From positions 558,001 to 622,000 of the forward strand of contig CAVZXS010000037.1 of the NCBI GenBank assembly GCA_963779325.1: DNA of 64,000 bases, in the 5' to 3' direction. The position numbers and the translations under genes are program-made. Within the stretch, counting starts at the first letter, position 1. The number at the start of each line of letters is the position of its first letter. Below, one piece after another: positions 60,962-64,000 of the stretch. The notes below the pieces were generated by a model. It saw nothing but the letters and a program-made list of their open reading frames with translations. It ran no database searches and had not been told where the DNA came from. This DNA comes from CAVZXS01 sp963779325. Lineage in GTDB: Bacteria > Bacteroidota > Bacteroidia > Chitinophagales > Chitinophagaceae.

Positions 60962-62020
60962 ATGAAACAGATAGTCTTTGATTGTGAGCGAATGAAATAC
61001 AGTAACACGGGTTTATATCATTATTGCCTCAATCTCGGGTTGCACCTACAGCAGCTTATGGATAATAAACCCGGGCAAATTTCTTTCTATACCCCTCCTG
61101 CGGTAAAACACTTATTCGGTAACCCTGAAAAGAATATTAGACAAAATTTTTTACACAAATTTTACATGCCCTCACTGAAAAAGTATGATATATGGCATGT
61201 TACCCACCAGGACAGTTCCTACCTTCCTGTTCGGAATCAAAAAATAAAAGTAGTGCTGACCATTCATGATTTAAATTTTTTGTACGACCCCGGTAAATCG
61301 GATGCAAAAAAACAAAAATACCTGCGCCGCGTACAACTGCTGATTAACCGGGCCGATGCTATTGTCTGTATTTCGGAATATTGCCGGAAGGACGTATTGG
61401 CAAATTGTTATATAGGCAGCAAACCGCTGCATGTTATATATAACGGCACTAATACACTTATGGAGCCGTATCTGTTCAGGCATTCTTATAAACCCGAAAA
61501 GCCATTTTTATTCAGCTTGGGCGTAATAACGCGAAAGAAAAATTTTCATACGCTTTTGCCTTTACTGCAAAACAATGAAATGGAACTGATCATTGCCGGC
61601 AGGAAGGACGATACAGATTATTTTAATTACATAAATAATATGGCCCGGGGAATGGGCGTGCAAAATAATTTCCGTATGCTTGGACAGATATCCGAGAAAG
61701 AAAAAGCATGGTATTTAAAAAATTGTTACGCTTTTGCGCTTCCTTCCATTTCAGAAGGTTTTGGCGCCCCGGTAGCTGAGGCTATGGCTTTTGGCAAACC
61801 GCTTTTTTTATCGGACAGAACTGCTTTACCCGAAATAGGAAGTAACGTGGCTTTTTATTTTCCCGATTTCAATGCCAAGCAGATGCAAAATACTTTTTCA
61901 ACGGGCATGAGAGATTACCGGGTTTTTAAAATGCACGATGCGATAAAAAAAAGAGGAACGGATTTTTGCTGGAACAAATCAGCCCGGGAGTATCTTGAGG
62001 TTTACAGGTCTTTATACTGA
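60962..62020 (+). CDS. family 4 glycosyltransferase, paralogue of the 60356 gene
   Basis: The 352-residue enzyme starts MKQIVFDCERMKYSNTGLYH, nearly the same opening as the divergent minus-strand paralogue. Further matches are the acceptor-side block HDLNFLYDPGKSDAKK, FSLGVITRKKNFHTLLPLL, and the donor motif LPSISEGFGAPVAEAMAFGK. The pair probably arose by duplication and inversion and may act on the same glycan at different steps. The ABC transporter follows 68 nt downstream. Confidence 0.85.
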   Translation: MKQIVFDCERMKYSNTGLYHYCLNLGLHLQQLMDNKPGQISFYTPPAVKHLFGNPEKNIRQNFLHKFYMPSLKKYDIWHVTHQDSSYLPVRNQKIKVVLTIHDLNFLYDPGKSDAKKQKYLRRVQLLINRADAIVCISEYCRKDVLANCYIGSKPLHVIYNGTNTLMEPYLFRHSYKPEKPFLFSLGVITRKKNFHTLLPLLQNNEMELIIAGRKDDTDYFNYINNMARGMGVQNNFRMLGQISEKEKAWYLKNCYAFALPSISEGFGAPVAEAMAFGKPLFLSDRTALPEIGSNVAFYFPDFNAKQMQNTFSTGMRDYRVFKMHDAIKKRGTDFCWNKSAREYLEVYRSLY

Positions 62021-62088
62021 TTTAGTTTATAATAAAATATTTATAAAACATTTTATATCGCCTGCTAAATATGTATAAATAGTAACTG

Positions 62089-63936
62089 ATGAAAATATAT
62101 CGTCGACTTCTTGCCTACGCTAAACCGTACCGCCGGTTTGTGATACCTTTTTTTGCCTTTACCATAGCAGGCGTATTTTTTAGTGTCTTTCAATTCACCC
62201 TCATCATTCCGTTAATGAACGTTCTTTTTAATGAAAGCACGGCGGCGGATATACAAAAATATTCCGTTGCTCCCGAGTTCAGTTTTACAGCCACATTTTT
62301 TAAAGATTTTTTTTACTACCAAGTATACCGCCTAAAACTGATAAACCCGGTATATGCCTTATATTTCATCGCCGCGGTTATTATTCTTGCGGTTTTACTC
62401 ACCAATCTTTTTCGCTACCTGGCACAGCGCAGTATGATAAGTGCCCGTACTTTTTTGGTTAAAAAATTACGCGAAGCCGTTTTTGAAAAAATCAATTACC
62501 TCCACATGGGTTATTTCACCAAAGAAAAAAAAGGTGATTTGCTTTCCAGGATGAACTCGGATGTTTTTGAAATAGAAGCCGTAGCTGCCAACTCGCTGGA
62601 AGTACTTTTTAAGGAGCCGTATATAATGATAGGATATTTTGTCGCACTATTCGCCATATCAGTAAAACTTACACTTTTTACTTTACTTATTATACCTATT
62701 TCGGCTCTGGGAATAGCGCTGGTTACAAAAAGATTGCGCAAGGAAGCTAAAGACATGCAGGCATCTATTGGCAGGTTGCTCACTATTATAGACGAAACAT
62801 TGATGGGTATGCGGATCATCCGCTCTTTTAATGCCACCGGTTTTGTTTTAAAAAGATTCAGGCAGGAAAATGATTTTTACAGGAAAGCCAGTTTGCAGGC
62901 ATTTAAAAAAAGAGAAATGGCGCCCGCCTTCTCCGAAGCGGCGGGTGTTATAGTAGTAGCTTCTATATTAATATATGGGGGCAGTTTAATTTTAAAAAAT
63001 ACCGGTGCCAACTCCGCCGAATTGAAAGCGAGTGAGTTTATTGCGTTTATCGCCATTTTTTCGCAGGTAATACGACCGGCCAAAGCCATGGTAATAGCAC
63101 TTGCCAATATACAACGCGGACAGGCTTCCGGTGAAAGGATACTGGAAATAATTGATACGCCTATTGAAGTAAAAGATCATCCCAATGCAATTGAATTGAA
63201 AGAATTCAATGATGAAATCGTATTTAATAATGTGGACTTTGGCTATTCCGATACACCGGTGCTGCAGGATATCAGTTTTAGTGTATCAAAAGGCAAGACG
63301 ATTGCATTGGTTGGTCCGTCGGGAGTAGGCAAATCCACCATTGCAGATTTAATACCGCGTTTTTATGATGTAAAGTCCGGCAGCATAACTATTGACGGAA
63401 AAGATATACGGCAATATAAATTAGAATCGCTGCGAAGCCAAATGAGTTTTGTAACGCAGGATACCATATTATTTAACGATACAATATTTAATAATATAGC
63501 GCTGGGCAAGCCGGATGCCAAGTTGGAAGATGTAATGCATGCAGCCAAAATTGCCAATGCGCATGATTTTATACTACATACAGAAGACGGATATGAAACC
63601 AATATAGGCGACCGGGGTATTCGTTTATCAGGCGGACAAAGGCAACGGATATGTATTGCCCGGGCCGTTTTTAAAAATCCTTCTATTTTAATTTTAGATG
63701 AAGCTACTTCGGCATTGGATACCGAATCGGAAAGATTGGTACAGGATGCATTAAGCAATTTGATGCAGGGCCGTACAACGATTGTAATAGCCCACCGCCT
63801 TAGCACTATACAACAGGCCGATGAAATAATAGTACTGCAGGATGGCAAAATTGCGGAACGGGGCAATCATTACGATCTTATAAACCTGGAAACCGGTATC
63901 TATCAAAAATTAACACACATGCAAAAGATTGCCTGA
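62089..63936 (+). CDS. MsbA-like ABC transporter (fused permease and ATPase)
   Basis: The 615-residue half-transporter has six membrane segments in about 15-320 (for example IPFFAFTIAGVFFSVFQFTL) and an ATPase domain with Walker A GPSGVGKST (about 409-417), Q-loop FVTQDTILF, signature LSGGQRQRICIA and Walker B ILILDEATSALD. This is the exporter type of MsbA and other lipid/peptide flippases. Lipid A-core export is the simplest guess, in line with envelope genes nearby, but a glycolipid or peptide cannot be excluded. It may share a transcript with the GT4 gene upstream. Confidence 0.85.
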   Translation: MKIYRRLLAYAKPYRRFVIPFFAFTIAGVFFSVFQFTLIIPLMNVLFNESTAADIQKYSVAPEFSFTATFFKDFFYYQVYRLKLINPVYALYFIAAVIILAVLLTNLFRYLAQRSMISARTFLVKKLREAVFEKINYLHMGYFTKEKKGDLLSRMNSDVFEIEAVAANSLEVLFKEPYIMIGYFVALFAISVKLTLFTLLIIPISALGIALVTKRLRKEAKDMQASIGRLLTIIDETLMGMRIIRSFNATGFVLKRFRQENDFYRKASLQAFKKREMAPAFSEAAGVIVVASILIYGGSLILKNTGANSAELKASEFIAFIAIFSQVIRPAKAMVIALANIQRGQASGERILEIIDTPIEVKDHPNAIELKEFNDEIVFNNVDFGYSDTPVLQDISFSVSKGKTIALVGPSGVGKSTIADLIPRFYDVKSGSITIDGKDIRQYKLESLRSQMSFVTQDTILFNDTIFNNIALGKPDAKLEDVMHAAKIANAHDFILHTEDGYETNIGDRGIRLSGGQRQRICIARAVFKNPSILILDEATSALDTESERLVQDALSNLMQGRTTIVIAHRLSTIQQADEIIVLQDGKIAERGNHYDLINLETGIYQKLTHMQKIA

Positions 63937-64000
63937 CAGAAGGAAGTTTTCCGCTTAATAATATATGTATTAACTTTCGTCAGATAATCAGTAAAAGTTA

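Noticed and set aside
1..64000. CRISPR arrays, prophage, transposase, rRNA or tRNA genes
   Set aside because: I looked for spaced direct repeats, integrase and transposase motifs and tRNA cloverleafs in the gaps and saw none.

Overview
The window is a stretch of an AT-rich Bacteroidota chromosome, most likely Chitinophagaceae or a close relative. The evidence is: a PorU/PorV-type type IX secretion pair; a LytTR two-component system whose kinase carries a two-component-regulator propeller; the parA-parB-DUF5683-dapB block typical of the phylum; TANNTTTG-type promoter boxes; and an almost complete lack of Shine-Dalgarno sequences, with rpsU as the clear exception. I see no phage, plasmid, integrase, transposase gene, CRISPR array, rRNA or tRNA.

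Layout. 0-8.4 kb: rpsU (minus), then ribE and a plus-strand series for surface lipids or glycans (acyltransferase, spermidine-synthase-like membrane protein, methyltransferase, ALG5-like GT2, YfhO-family membrane protein). 8.4-13.6 kb: minus-strand hscA, two outer-membrane or secreted proteins, and a membrane metallophosphoesterase. 14-17.6 kb: parA, parB, a DUF5683 protein, dapB and acylphosphatase. 17.6-19.9 kb: a TlpA-like thioredoxin and a threonine dehydrogenase of the epimerase fold. 20-26 kb: accessory lipoproteins and secreted proteins, including two paralogous pairs and two damaged genes. 26-30.3 kb: sensor kinase and LytTR regulator. 30.4-37.8 kb: kdsA with a triplicated 3' end, then porV2-porU2 on the minus strand. 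38-45.4 kb: tyrS, a methyltransferase, several hydrolases, cyanophycinase, a GH3 enzyme and rpsT. 45.5-54.9 kb: secreted peptidases and hydrolases, cutC, a glycosylasparaginase, a flavin reductase and a pirin. 55-64 kb: aspS, rarA, a methyltransferase, two divergent GT4 paralogues and an MsbA-like ABC transporter.

Three things stand out. First, short GC-rich palindromic elements sit in frame inside kdsA and rarA, and a related one lies in a 150-bp unit repeated behind kdsA. This resembles the behaviour of Rickettsia palindromic elements. Second, four genes (aspS, an M14 peptidase, a lipoprotein and an NTF2-like gene) each carry one apparent +1 insertion. Since aspS is essential, base-calling error must be excluded before any of them is called a pseudogene. 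Third, rpsU has a strong Shine-Dalgarno sequence in a genome that otherwise does not use them, as expected if bS21 controls its own synthesis.

All functional calls rest on reading the translated sequence and on family knowledge. No database search was run.
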